The notes beneath the pieces were generated by a model. That model saw only the letters and a list, made by a program, of their open reading frames with translations. It was not told where the DNA came from and searched no databases. A stretch of DNA of 64,000 nt, from the NCBI GenBank assembly GCA_009861545.1, contig VXME01000003.1, positions 28,058-92,057 on the forward strand, read 5' to 3'. Shown piece by piece: positions 19,232 to 28,071 of this stretch. The position numbers and the translations under genes were made by a program. Source of the stretch: Acidobacteriota bacterium (GTDB lineage Bacteria > Acidobacteriota > Vicinamibacteria > Vicinamibacterales > UBA8438). Numbering within the stretch: position 1 is the stretch's first letter; each line of letters opens with the position of its first letter.

Positions 19232-20731
19232 ATGAAAGCTGGACTGACTCGGCGGAGCCTGTTGCAGAGCGCGTTCGCGGCCGGCGGCTTGCTCGGGATC
19301 GGGGCCGCGTCGCCGATCGCCGTGAGCGCGCGGCGGGCGCAGCGGAGCGGCGCATCCCGAACCGACCCGGCCGCATCCCTCAGCCGCCAGTTCGCCCGGT
19401 GGGTCGTCGACCTGCGGTACGAGGATCTCCCGCCGGAGGTGGTCGACCGCGCCAAGGGGCTCACGCTTCACAACCTCGCGTCGGCCCTGCTCGGCTCGCA
19501 GCTACCCGCGGGCCGCGACGCCATCGAGCTCGTCACCGCGGAAGAAGCCGGGGTCCCCAACGGCGTCACCGTCATGGTGAACGGTATGACCGCCACCAAG
19601 GCGGGCGCCGTCTTCGCCAACGCGGAGCTGATGCTGGCCGGGGGGAAGTGGGACACGTTCCGGATGCTCACGCATCCCGGCACGTGCATCATCCCGTGTG
19701 CCTTCGCCGCCGCGGAGACCGAGGAGGCCTCCGGTCGGGACTATATCGTCGGCATGGTCGCGGGCTACGAGGTCATGCAGCGGATGGCCGCCGATTTCAT
19801 TCCGACGCTGATGGCGCGCGGCTTCCACGCCGGTCCGGTGTTCGGCATCTTCGGTGCCGCCGTCGCGGCCGCCAAGGTCATGCGCCTGAGCGAGGACGAG
19901 CTGACGAACGCCATCGGGCTCTGCGCGAACCTGGCGGGCGGCAATCTCGAGAGCCGCGGCCTGCGGGAGAGCGCCGCGGCGCGCAATGCCATGCTCGCGG
20001 TGGCGCTGGCGCGGCAGGGCCGCCAGGCGGGCGAGGCCGCCCTGGAGGGCGACGCCGGCTTCTACCATGCGTATGCCGGCAACAACCGTGGCGATCTCAC
20101 CTACAGCTTCGTCGGCGACACCCGCACGAGCCTGGATGCGCTCACCGCCGGGCTGGGCGAGGAGTGGCTGTTCCTGGAGACGCTCTACCGCATCTATTCC
20201 ACGGCCGGTTACAACATCGCCCACGTCGACGTCACGGCGCAGCTCTGCGAGGAGCACGACATCCGCTACGAGGACGTCGACCGGGTCGAGGCGGTGGTGA
20301 ACTGGCTGGAGACGCAGTACCCCAGCCCCGCCTTTCCCGTCCGGCGAGAGGACCTCGGGGAGGCGACGGTGGGCAGCACGCGCTACCACACGGCGTATGG
20401 GGTCGTGCGGCGCGGTCTGCCGGTGCTGCCGGGGGCGCCGGACCCGCCGGAGGTGCTCGACCTGATGACGCGGGTCACGATCATCCCGTCCCACGAGATG
20501 ACGCTGTTCGGCCCGCGGATCACCATCTTCACGAAGGACGGGCGCAGCTACACGAAGCAGGCCACCGGACGCGAGTTCATCTGGGACTTCGACGAGGAGG
20601 TGCGCCGCATCGGCGACGTCGTTCCGGGCATTCCCATTTCGGCGGCGCAGTTCGAGGAGATCGTCGCGACCTGCCGCGATCTGGACCGGGCCGACCGGGC
20701 CGACCGGCTCGTCCGGTTGACGGTGCCGTAG
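19232..20731 (+). CDS. Tat-exported MmgE/PrpD family protein
   Basis: The protein has 499 aa. The leader LTRRSLLQSAFAAGGLLG has the twin-arginine pattern. The body is MmgE/PrpD (YEDLPPEVVDRAKGLTLHNLA, HPGTCIIPCAFAAAE, GYEVMQRMAADF, FHAGPVFGIFGAA). Characterised relatives are 2-methylcitrate dehydratase (PrpD), cis-aconitate decarboxylase and iminodisuccinate epimerase. These are cytoplasmic, so export would be atypical. No prpB or prpC lies nearby, so propionate catabolism is not supported. The start is the only ATG placed before the leader. Confidence 0.85.
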   Translation: MKAGLTRRSLLQSAFAAGGLLGIGAASPIAVSARRAQRSGASRTDPAASLSRQFARWVVDLRYEDLPPEVVDRAKGLTLHNLASALLGSQLPAGRDAIELVTAEEAGVPNGVTVMVNGMTATKAGAVFANAELMLAGGKWDTFRMLTHPGTCIIPCAFAAAETEEASGRDYIVGMVAGYEVMQRMAADFIPTLMARGFHAGPVFGIFGAAVAAAKVMRLSEDELTNAIGLCANLAGGNLESRGLRESAAARNAMLAVALARQGRQAGEAALEGDAGFYHAYAGNNRGDLTYSFVGDTRTSLDALTAGLGEEWLFLETLYRIYSTAGYNIAHVDVTAQLCEEHDIRYEDVDRVEAVVNWLETQYPSPAFPVRREDLGEATVGSTRYHTAYGVVRRGLPVLPGAPDPPEVLDLMTRVTIIPSHEMTLFGPRITIFTKDGRSYTKQATGREFIWDFDEEVRRIGDVVPGIPISAAQFEEIVATCRDLDRADRADRLVRLTVP

Positions 20732-20896
20732 GCCGCGGCCGCGCGCCGGGGGTGTGCAGCGGCCAGAAGGCCGCGCTTCGAGGCGGCACGGGTCTGCGGG
20801 TCGCGGAGGATGCATGCTGGGAGTCCTGACCGCTCGTCGGGCTGGTTGCCAACGCTGCGGGCCGGCAGGTTCGGTCCGTGGGTCGGAGGAGACAGG

Positions 20897-22825
20897 ATGG
20901 AGAAGCAGCGAGTAGTGAATTCCCTGGGTGTAGGACCAGTTGCCGGCTCCCTGGCTGTTGCGGTGGCGGCCGGCCTTGTCCTGGCAGCGGGCGGCACGGC
21001 CGGTGCGGCGCCGCAGAGCGCCCGGAGCGGCGATCCGGGGGACGTGACCTGCCGGATCGAGCAGGCGCCGATGCGCGACGGCGTCGAGCTGGCGACCGAA
21101 GTGTACCTGCCGCCGGGCGAAGGACCGTTTCCGGTGATCCTGCAGCGGACTCCCTACAACCGCCGCTCGCCCAGTCCCGGCAGCGACTGCGACGCAGCCG
21201 TCGGCCGCTACTTCGCCGCGCGCGGCTACGCCTTGCTGAACCAGGACACGCGCGGACGCTACCGCTCGGGGGGCGAGTTCGACGCCATGCGCCAGGAGCC
21301 GCCCGACGGCTACGACGCGGTCGAATGGGCCGCGGCCCAGCCGTGGTCCAACGGCAAGGTGGGGATGATCGGCGGCTCCTACGTCGGTCTCACGCAGTGG
21401 CAGGCAGCCGGCGAGACCCCGCCGCACCTGGTGGCCATCGCGCCGCACTACAGCTCGTCCGACTACCACAAGGGCTGGACCTACCAGGGCGGCGCGTTCG
21501 ACCTCTGGTTCGCGCAGAGCTGGACGGCGCAGACGCTGGCCCCGGATACCCTGCAGCGCCGGCTGGAAGCGGCCGGCATGCCGCTGGAGCAGGTGGTGCA
21601 GGAGGTCGAGGCGTTCGTGGCGGAGGGCCGCGAGAACCTGCTCGACGACTGGCTCTGGCAGTTGCCCCTGAAGGACTTCGCCGGGTTCCGTCGCAACGGC
21701 AACCTCGCCGCCTACTACGACGAGTGGCTCGCCCGGCCGGACTACGACGATTACTGGGCGTTGCTGGACGTCGAGGCGAAGTACCCGAGTATCACGGTGC
21801 CCGCGCTCATCACCGGCGGCTGGTACGACATCTTTCAGGAGGGCACGATCCGCAACTTCATGGGGATGCGGGAGGAGGGCGGATCCGACGCCGCGCGCAC
21901 CGGCACGCAACTCGTCATTCGGGCGCTCTGTCACGCCTGTCCGGCTGACACCACGGCGGGCGAGATCGACTTCGGCCCCGACAACGTCCTGGACCTGAAC
22001 GCAGCCTGGGCGCGCTGGTTCGACTATTGGCTGAAGGGCATCGCCAACGGCGTCGCCGACGATCCGGCGGTGCGGCTGTTCGTGATGACCCCGCCGGACC
22101 AGGGGACGGCGGGCGGCGGCTTCTGGATCGAGGCGGACGAGTTCCCGCTGCCAGACGCGGTCGAGACGCGTTTCTACCTGCGGAGCGGCGGCCACGCTAA
22201 CTCGGCGGCCGGTGACGGCGTGCTCAGCACCGACGGTCCGGGTGGGGAGCCGGACGCCTACGTCTACGACCCGCGCGAGCCGGTGCCCACCGTGGGCGGC
22301 AACATGTGCTGCCGCAACGACCTGCTGGCCTCCGGCGCGTTCGACCAGCGTGGGGTGGAGCGGCGCGGCGACGTGCTCGTCTACACCACCGAGCCGCTGG
22401 AGGAGGATCTGACGGTGATCGGCCCGGTGCAGGTGGAGCTGTGGGCGGCCTCGTCGGCCCGCGACACCGACTTCACCGCCAAGCTCGTGGACGTGCACCT
22501 CGACGGTTACGCGCACAACGTCTCCGAGGGCATCGTCCGCGGCCGGTTCCGCAACTCCGACTACCTGGAGTCGTGGCTCACGCCGGGCGCCGTGCACGAC
22601 TACACGATAGACATGGGCTATACGGCCACCGTGTTCCGCAAGGGGCACCGGATCCGGCTGGAGATCAGCTCGTCGAACTTCCCGCACTTCGATCGCAACC
22701 TGAACACCGCGACCGTCTTCGGGGAGGGCGCCGAGCCGCAGCCTGCCACGCAGCGGGTGCTGCACGACGATCTGCACCCGTCGCAACTCGTGTTGCAGGT
22801 GGCGCCGGATGTCCGCGTGCCGTAG
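20897..22825 (+). CDS. CocE/NonD-type alpha/beta hydrolase (S15 family), exported
   Basis: The 642-aa protein has a signal peptide (residues about 15-40, ending AGAAPQS). The hydrolase core has DTRGRYRSGG and GMIGGSYVG with the nucleophile near Ser161. Domain 3 is the jelly-roll seen in CocE/X-Pro dipeptidyl peptidases (TDFTAKLVDVH, RFRNSDYLESW, RIRLEISSSNFPHFDRNLNT). These enzymes hydrolyse esters, amides or X-Pro peptides; the substrate is unknown. The ATG at 20897 sits behind GGAGGAGACAGG. It overlaps the next gene by 17 nt. Confidence 0.9.
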   Translation: MEKQRVVNSLGVGPVAGSLAVAVAAGLVLAAGGTAGAAPQSARSGDPGDVTCRIEQAPMRDGVELATEVYLPPGEGPFPVILQRTPYNRRSPSPGSDCDAAVGRYFAARGYALLNQDTRGRYRSGGEFDAMRQEPPDGYDAVEWAAAQPWSNGKVGMIGGSYVGLTQWQAAGETPPHLVAIAPHYSSSDYHKGWTYQGGAFDLWFAQSWTAQTLAPDTLQRRLEAAGMPLEQVVQEVEAFVAEGRENLLDDWLWQLPLKDFAGFRRNGNLAAYYDEWLARPDYDDYWALLDVEAKYPSITVPALITGGWYDIFQEGTIRNFMGMREEGGSDAARTGTQLVIRALCHACPADTTAGEIDFGPDNVLDLNAAWARWFDYWLKGIANGVADDPAVRLFVMTPPDQGTAGGGFWIEADEFPLPDAVETRFYLRSGGHANSAAGDGVLSTDGPGGEPDAYVYDPREPVPTVGGNMCCRNDLLASGAFDQRGVERRGDVLVYTTEPLEEDLTVIGPVQVELWAASSARDTDFTAKLVDVHLDGYAHNVSEGIVRGRFRNSDYLESWLTPGAVHDYTIDMGYTATVFRKGHRIRLEISSSNFPHFDRNLNTATVFGEGAEPQPATQRVLHDDLHPSQLVLQVAPDVRVP

Positions 22826-23879
22826 GCGCACCGTGCTGCTCGCCGCGCTCTGGTTCCTCGCGGGAGGCGAGAGCGCGGCGCAGCCGCAACCGATTGTCGA
22901 GCGTGTCGATGTCGCCCGCGTGATCATCGACGTGCGCGTCGTCGACGACGACGGCCGGCCGATCCGGGGGCTGGAACCGGACGATTTCGAGGTACGGATC
23001 GACGACGAGCCGGTCCGCGTCGAATCGGCGTTCTGGGTCGGAGATGATCCGGGGAACGACGCGAGCGACGGCGCGCTGGCGAGGGAGAACCTCCGTTCAA
23101 CGGAGATCGCCGGCTTTCTCGAACCGGCGGACCGCGGCCAGTTGATCGTCTTCGTCGTGCAGAAGAGCTTGGTGCACAGCCGGGCGCTGGGACTCCTGCG
23201 CGTCATGATGTTCAGCGATCGGCTGCTGGCGGGGATCACGCCCGCGGATCGGGTTGCCGTCGTGTCGTTCGACTCCCACCTGAAGATCTGGGTCGACTTC
23301 ACCGACGATCTCGACCGCGTCGAGACGGTGCTGGCCGAAGAAATCATGTTCGGCCGGCCGCCCGTCCTGGAGCCGGATGGCGAGCCGTCGCTGCTGGCGA
23401 GGCTCAGCCAGGACGAGGGGCGGCGGACCTGGGAGATCCAGGAAGCCATGCAACTGTTGGGCGAAGCCCTCGAGCCGCTGCCCGGCGCCAAGTCGGTCGT
23501 CCTGATCGGCTACGGCTTCGGGGACCTCCGGGTCGTGCTGGGGATGGTGGGGTCGAGGCTCGACGACCGCTACGACGAGGCGCGGGCGGCGCTGGAGGCG
23601 GCACGCGCCTCGGTCTTCACGCTCGACGTCACGCAGGCCGACTATCACACCTTCGAGCACGGGCTGCAGATGGTGGCGGAAGACACGGGCGGGTTCTTCG
23701 TACGCACCTACCAGAGACCGCCGCGGCGCGCGCTCGAGCGGGTAGCCAACGCCATCGCCGGCCGCTACGTGCTGTTCACGGAACGGCCGGACGTCGAGCC
23801 GGGCGAGTACCCCATCGAGGTCGATGTGGCCGACGTCGATGGGACGGTACTGGCCCGCAGCACCTACGTCGCGCGGTAG
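22809..23879 (+). CDS. VWFA-related domain secreted protein
   Basis: The protein has 356 aa and a short signal peptide (TVLLAALWFLAGGESAAQ). It opens with VIIDVRVVDDDGRPIRGLEPDDFEV, the TIGR03436-type VWFA-related N-terminus common in Acidobacteriota. A von Willebrand A-like fold follows (GQLIVFVV, DRVAVVSFDSHLKI, SVVLIGYGF). The MIDAS DxSxS motif is not obvious (VQKSLVHS occupies that place), so metal binding is doubtful. It overlaps the hydrolase gene and is presumably co-transcribed. Function is unknown. Confidence 0.8.
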   Translation: MSACRRRTVLLAALWFLAGGESAAQPQPIVERVDVARVIIDVRVVDDDGRPIRGLEPDDFEVRIDDEPVRVESAFWVGDDPGNDASDGALARENLRSTEIAGFLEPADRGQLIVFVVQKSLVHSRALGLLRVMMFSDRLLAGITPADRVAVVSFDSHLKIWVDFTDDLDRVETVLAEEIMFGRPPVLEPDGEPSLLARLSQDEGRRTWEIQEAMQLLGEALEPLPGAKSVVLIGYGFGDLRVVLGMVGSRLDDRYDEARAALEAARASVFTLDVTQADYHTFEHGLQMVAEDTGGFFVRTYQRPPRRALERVANAIAGRYVLFTERPDVEPGEYPIEVDVADVDGTVLARSTYVAR

Positions 23880-24010
23880 GAGCGCGGCACGGTCACTTCG
23901 TCGCTGCTGCTCGGCTCGACGAGACTCTCTGGCCAGGACAAATCGCTTGCGGCTCCGATTGCCGCCCATCCGGGCGGGACCAGAGTCTGGTCGTTCTACG
24001 GCGCAGACTT

Positions 24011-25048
24011 CTACCGCGCCGCTTCCGCCGCCGCGGCGTCCTCGGCGCGCGAGCCGGTCAGCATGTTGAACAGCCCGTAGTTCCCCTCGTGACAGGCGTA
24101 CTCGAACACCGGGCCCGCGGAACGCGCCATCGGCAGCGACCCGCTCCAGGGGCGCGTCCACGTGTTCGGATCGGTCACCGTGAACTCGTAGCCGAGCGTG
24201 TCGGGTCCGACGCGCGTGAAGCGCTCGATGACGTGCAGCTCCTCGCTCAGGTTCGCGTTGAAGTTGCGAATGAAGGCGTGGCGGTTGAAGTGCGTCGTCT
24301 CGACCACGAGCGTGTCGCCCTCCCAGTGGCCGCGCGAGTCGCCCGCGAACTGCCGGATGGCCGGGTCGATGTGCGGGCGTCCGTCGAGAAGGATGAAGCG
24401 CACGTCGTGGATGTGCTCCTGCAGAATCGCCACGAAATCAGGGTTCTGCACGATCTGGTAGTGGTTGTTGTAGGCGGTGGGGAACGACGGGATGCCCCGG
24501 TACCACAGGCAGCGGTCGCCGCCGTCCAACTGCGTGTAGGTGTCGGTGGGCAGCCGCCCGCCGCGCACGTCGGCCAGCCGCGCCGCCTCGTCCGACGCCA
24601 GCCATGCAGCGACCTCCGGGGTCGGTTCCGGCAGCCGGCCGTTCGGCGGGTCGGTGACGATCGACGTGCGCCGGGTCGGCAGTACCGTCGTGCCGCGCTC
24701 CATCCAGAAGTTGTTGTAGGAGCCGGGGGCGCCGTCGACGCCGCGGTCGACGTTGCCGTTCGGGTCGGCCGCGGTGCGGAGCGCGGGCCGGGCGGCCAGA
24801 TCGGCGTTGCGGTCCGCCGCTTCCTGCTCGATGCGCGCTGCCTCTTCCTCGGTCAGGAATTCCTGGTCGGCGAGCGACGCCGGCCGCTGGAAGGGGGTCA
24901 GCGTGGAGTTGTTCCATATGCCCTGCAGGTCGGGATCGCCCCAGGGCGTCCGCGGGGACCCTGTGTCCGACTGCGCGGCGGTCAGGCCGGGGGCCAGCGC
25001 CACACACGCGATCACGGCGAGTATCACGGCCAGGCAGCGGTTGCTCAT
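24011..25048 (-). CDS. Secreted DLQGIW-motif protein, paralogue of the gene at 212-1222
   Basis: The 345-aa protein has a signal peptide (residues 1-26, LTAAQS). It shares with the gene at 212-1222 the opening GDPDLQGIWNNSTLTPFQRP, the central FWMERGTTVLPTRRTS and TDPPNGRLP, GHWEGDTLVVET, and the ending FEYACHEGNYGLFNMLTGSR. The length and order of blocks match, so these are true paralogues. The biochemical role is unknown. A strong AAGGAGG lies just before the ATG at 25048. Confidence 0.82.
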   Translation of the reverse strand: MSNRCLAVILAVIACVALAPGLTAAQSDTGSPRTPWGDPDLQGIWNNSTLTPFQRPASLADQEFLTEEEAARIEQEAADRNADLAARPALRTAADPNGNVDRGVDGAPGSYNNFWMERGTTVLPTRRTSIVTDPPNGRLPEPTPEVAAWLASDEAARLADVRGGRLPTDTYTQLDGGDRCLWYRGIPSFPTAYNNHYQIVQNPDFVAILQEHIHDVRFILLDGRPHIDPAIRQFAGDSRGHWEGDTLVVETTHFNRHAFIRNFNANLSEELHVIERFTRVGPDTLGYEFTVTDPNTWTRPWSGSLPMARSAGPVFEYACHEGNYGLFNMLTGSRAEDAAAAEAAR

Positions 25049-25236
25049 CGGATCCTCCTTCGGTCTTCACGAATCTTGACACAGGACGGGCGCGGGCGTG
25101 CCCCCGGCGTCGTCGACGGCTGCGGGGCCGGGTCGTAGCATCGGCTCGACCGCGGTCGTGGTACCGTCGTGTCCTCGGGCCGCAGCAGCCGCGCCGCATG
25201 ATCGTGGCCGTGGCGCCGCGTGGTAAGGTCCCCGCC

Positions 25237-26343
25237 ATGGGCTGCTGCGAGGCGACCAATCCGAACCTGCTGGGGGCGGTTACCCGGTCGGGACGGAAGT
25301 CGGAGCCCGCGGGGGAGCACTGGCCCGCGCCGGGCGCCGCCTGGGACCGCCGCACCACGCTCAAGAGCCTGGCGGGCGCCGCCGGCGTCATCGCCGTCAG
25401 CGGCTGCGCCCGGGAGCTCGACGACGGGATGACCGGCGTCCGCCTCGCCTTCTGCGGCCAGCTTCTGTGCGTCGTCCCGTATGAAGTCTCGCGAGTGCGG
25501 GGGCACTTCGCCGAGCAGGGGCTGGCCGTCGAGTTGGTCTACACCCGCGGCGGCAACGCGGCGATGCAGGCGCTGGTGGGCGGCGCGGTCGATTATGCGG
25601 GCACCTCGTTCGACGTCGCGCTGCAGGCGTCCGCCAACGGGGCGCCGATCCGCCGCGTGGCGTCCACCGGGCGGTTGCCGCTGTTCGCGCTGGCAACGGC
25701 TCCGGCGCAGGCGGGCGTCATCGACTCGGTGGCGGCGCTCGAAGGCCGGACGGTCGGGATTTCCGCCCTGGGGAACGCCGATCACGCCCTGCTGCTGTAT
25801 CTGCTGGATCAGGCCGGCGCCGATGTAAACGCCGTGCAGTTCGCGGCCATCGGCACGAACGTGTTCGACGCCCTGCGAATCGGTCAGGTCGCCGCCGCAA
25901 TGCTGCAGGAGCCGGCGTTGTCGCTGATCGTCGAGGCGGGCGGGCGCGAGCTGGTCAACTTCATGGAAATAGACGAGGCGCGGCGTCATCTCGGCGGTCC
26001 CTATGCGTTCATGGGGGTCTCGGTGCGGGCGGCCGAGCGCGACGGACGTCGGCCCGAGATACGCAGGCTGGCCGCCGGCCTCGCCGCGGGCCTGGTCGAT
26101 ACGCGGACCCTGCCGCCGGCCGAAGTTGTCGCCGCGCTGCCGGAGGCGCTCGTCGCGGGCGGGGACATCGACCGCCTCGAGAGAGTCATCGAGCGCTACC
26201 GCCAGTCGCTGTACCCCGAGCGCGTCGACGTGGACATCGAGGCGGCTGCGCGGGTGATGCGCGCCCAGGAGGTCGCGGGCCTGCTCGAGCCGGGACAGGT
26301 GGATCTGGATACCCTGCTCGACGCCGGCGCGCTCGCCGGATAG
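25237..26343 (+). CDS. ABC transporter substrate-binding lipoprotein, NitT/TauT (NMT1/THI5) type
   Basis: The protein has 368 aa. The leader combines a twin-arginine-like WDRRTTLKSLAGAAG with a lipobox VSGC, suggesting Tat export and lipid anchoring. The body has the two-lobed NMT1/SsuA pattern (RGHFAEQGLAVELVYTRGG, MQALVGGAVDYAGTS, LEGRTVGISALGNADH). Relatives bind sulfonates, nitrate, pyrimidine precursors or similar small molecules; specificity cannot be read. It forms an importer with the ATPase immediately after it and the permease at 27296. ATG 25198 is an alternative start with no ribosome site. Confidence 0.82.
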   Translation: MGCCEATNPNLLGAVTRSGRKSEPAGEHWPAPGAAWDRRTTLKSLAGAAGVIAVSGCARELDDGMTGVRLAFCGQLLCVVPYEVSRVRGHFAEQGLAVELVYTRGGNAAMQALVGGAVDYAGTSFDVALQASANGAPIRRVASTGRLPLFALATAPAQAGVIDSVAALEGRTVGISALGNADHALLLYLLDQAGADVNAVQFAAIGTNVFDALRIGQVAAAMLQEPALSLIVEAGGRELVNFMEIDEARRHLGGPYAFMGVSVRAAERDGRRPEIRRLAAGLAAGLVDTRTLPPAEVVAALPEALVAGGDIDRLERVIERYRQSLYPERVDVDIEAAARVMRAQEVAGLLEPGQVDLDTLLDAGALAG

Positions 26344-27126
26344 GTGCGCACGCGGACGACCATGCTGCGGGTCAAGGGGCTGGCGGTCGGTTTCGGCGGC
26401 GAGCCGGTGCTCGACGGCATCGACCTCGACGTGGCGGCGGGGGAGTTCGCCACCCTCATCGGTCCCTCCGGCTCCGGCAAGACGAGCATCCTGCGGGTCG
26501 TGACCGGTCTGCTGGAGCCGTCGCGCGGCACCGTCGATCTCGACGTCGGGGTGCGCGACGTCGGCTTCCTGTTCCAGGACGACGCGCTGCTGCCGTGGCG
26601 CACGGCACGGCAGAACGTGGCGCTGGGGCTGCGCATCCGGGAGGTCGCGCCGGACGCGGCCGACGAGCAGGCCGAGCACTGGCTGCAAGTGCTGGGGCTG
26701 GCCGGCTACGGCGACCGCTATCCGGGACAGCTCTCCGGCGGCCAGCGCAAGCGGGTGGCCATCGCCCAGGTGCTGGCGCTGCGGCCCCGGCTGCTGCTGA
26801 TGGACGAGCCGTTCGCGGCTCTGGACGCCATCGTCCGGACGCGCATCACGCAAGAGCTCCTGGAGTGGGTCGAACGCGAGCGGCTCACCGTGCTGCTCGT
26901 GACCCACGACCTCGAAGAGGCGATCAGCGCTTCCGACGTCGTGCACGTGCTGGGGCAGGGGCCGCGCGCCGCGATCCGCGCCACTCACCGCGTCGGGATT
27001 CCGCGGCCGCGGCGCGTGCTCGAAGCGCGGGGGCACCCGGCCTTCGGTCCACTCCTGCGGCGGCTGTGGGACGAGCTGGCCGCGGAACGGTCGCAGGCAC
27101 GGTCCAAGGAGGCGGTCACCCCATGA
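26344..27126 (+). CDS. ABC transporter ATP-binding protein (SsuB/TauB/NrtD type)
   Basis: The 260-aa protein is a complete nucleotide-binding domain: Walker A GPSGSGKTS (about residues 40-48), Q-loop FLFQDDALLPW, signature LSGGQRKR, Walker B LLLMDEP and switch His in LLVTHDLEEA. The VFQDDALLPWRT-type Q-loop is typical of the nitrate/taurine group. GTG at 26344 directly follows the TAG of the binding protein; ATG 26362 is possible. The next gene, the permease, starts 169 nt downstream, a larger gap than usual inside such an operon. Confidence 0.9.
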   Translation: MRTRTTMLRVKGLAVGFGGEPVLDGIDLDVAAGEFATLIGPSGSGKTSILRVVTGLLEPSRGTVDLDVGVRDVGFLFQDDALLPWRTARQNVALGLRIREVAPDAADEQAEHWLQVLGLAGYGDRYPGQLSGGQRKRVAIAQVLALRPRLLLMDEPFAALDAIVRTRITQELLEWVERERLTVLLVTHDLEEAISASDVVHVLGQGPRAAIRATHRVGIPRPRRVLEARGHPAFGPLLRRLWDELAAERSQARSKEAVTP

Positions 27127-27295
27127 AGGGCGGGTGCCGGTCTCCAATAGTGGGCTGTCATGCAGCCGACTTCCCGTCGGCCGACGCCAACCCTGCGGCT
27201 GCCGGGGAACGGGGCGGCGGTACGGACAGGTTCGTGCAGGACATTCCGGCAGTGGTGGATCCACGCCGTCGCGCTGCCGAGCGGCAGGTGACGTC

Positions 27296-28057
27296 ATGAA
27301 GCGCTGGCACGCGTCTCCGCCCGTGCGCCGCAGCGTGGCGCTGCTGCTCCTGCTGGCCGTGTGGGAGACGGCGTCCCGTGGCGGCGCGCTGGACCCGTTC
27401 TATGCGCCCCCGCCGTCGGCCGTCGCGGAAGTCATGTTCACCCTGGCCGCCGGCGGCGACCTGTGGCCGCACCTGGGAGCGACGGCAACCGCCGCGTTCG
27501 CCGGCCTGCTCGTCGGCCTCGTGCTCGGTATCGCGCTCGGCTTCGCCGCCGCGCTGGCGCCGCCCGTCGCCGACCTGCTCGAGCCGGTGATGATCCTGCT
27601 CAACGCCATCCCCCGCGTCATCCTGGCGCCGCTGTTCGTCATCTGGCTCGGCATCGGCCTCGCCTCGAAGCTGGCGCTCGCCACCATCCTCGTCGCCGTG
27701 CTCATCTTCTTCGCGGTCTACAACGGCGTCCGAGAGGTGGACCGGCGGCTGGTGGAGCGAGTCCGCACGCTGGGCGGCGGACGCCGGACCCTGGTGCGCG
27801 AGGTGTACGTCCCGTCGGTCACGAGCTGGGTGATGGGCAGCTTCAAGGTCGCCGTCGGGTTCGCATTCACCGGCGCCGTGGTGGGCGAGTTCGTCGCGTC
27901 CAGCCGCGGGCTGGGCTACCTGCTGCAGTTCGCGCAGAGCACCTACAACGCCGCGCTGACCATCGCCCTGATTGTCATCATCATGGGGATCGTCCTGCTG
28001 CTGTTCGCCTGCGCCGAACGGATCGAGCGGCGCCTGCTGCGCTGGCGCTATCTGTGA
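27296..28057 (+). CDS. ABC transporter permease (SsuC/TauC type)
   Basis: The 253-aa protein has about six membrane segments and the BPD_transp_1 EAA-like loop (DRRLVERVRTLGGGRRTLVREVYVPSV). It completes the importer formed with the two preceding genes. The ATG at 27296 begins a conventional short cytoplasmic N-terminus and follows AGGTG. The in-frame upstream extension to 27134 is not membrane-protein-like and is rejected. The 27127-27295 spacer has no recognisable gene. Confidence 0.9.
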   Translation: MKRWHASPPVRRSVALLLLLAVWETASRGGALDPFYAPPPSAVAEVMFTLAAGGDLWPHLGATATAAFAGLLVGLVLGIALGFAAALAPPVADLLEPVMILLNAIPRVILAPLFVIWLGIGLASKLALATILVAVLIFFAVYNGVREVDRRLVERVRTLGGGRRTLVREVYVPSVTSWVMGSFKVAVGFAFTGAVVGEFVASSRGLGYLLQFAQSTYNAALTIALIVIIMGIVLLLFACAERIERRLLRWRYL

Positions 28058-28071
28058 GGAGGAGAGTCGCA

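Noticed and set aside
19502..23491. Very long open reading frame on the minus strand (over 1300 codons)
   Set aside because: It is antisense to MmgE/PrpD, the CocE hydrolase and the VWFA gene, all of which have clear family motifs. Its translation is Arg/Gly/His-rich without any motif.
27123..27299. Small open frame between ABC ATPase and permease
   Set aside because: There is no ribosome site or recognisable motif, and it overlaps both neighbours; it is more likely spacer.
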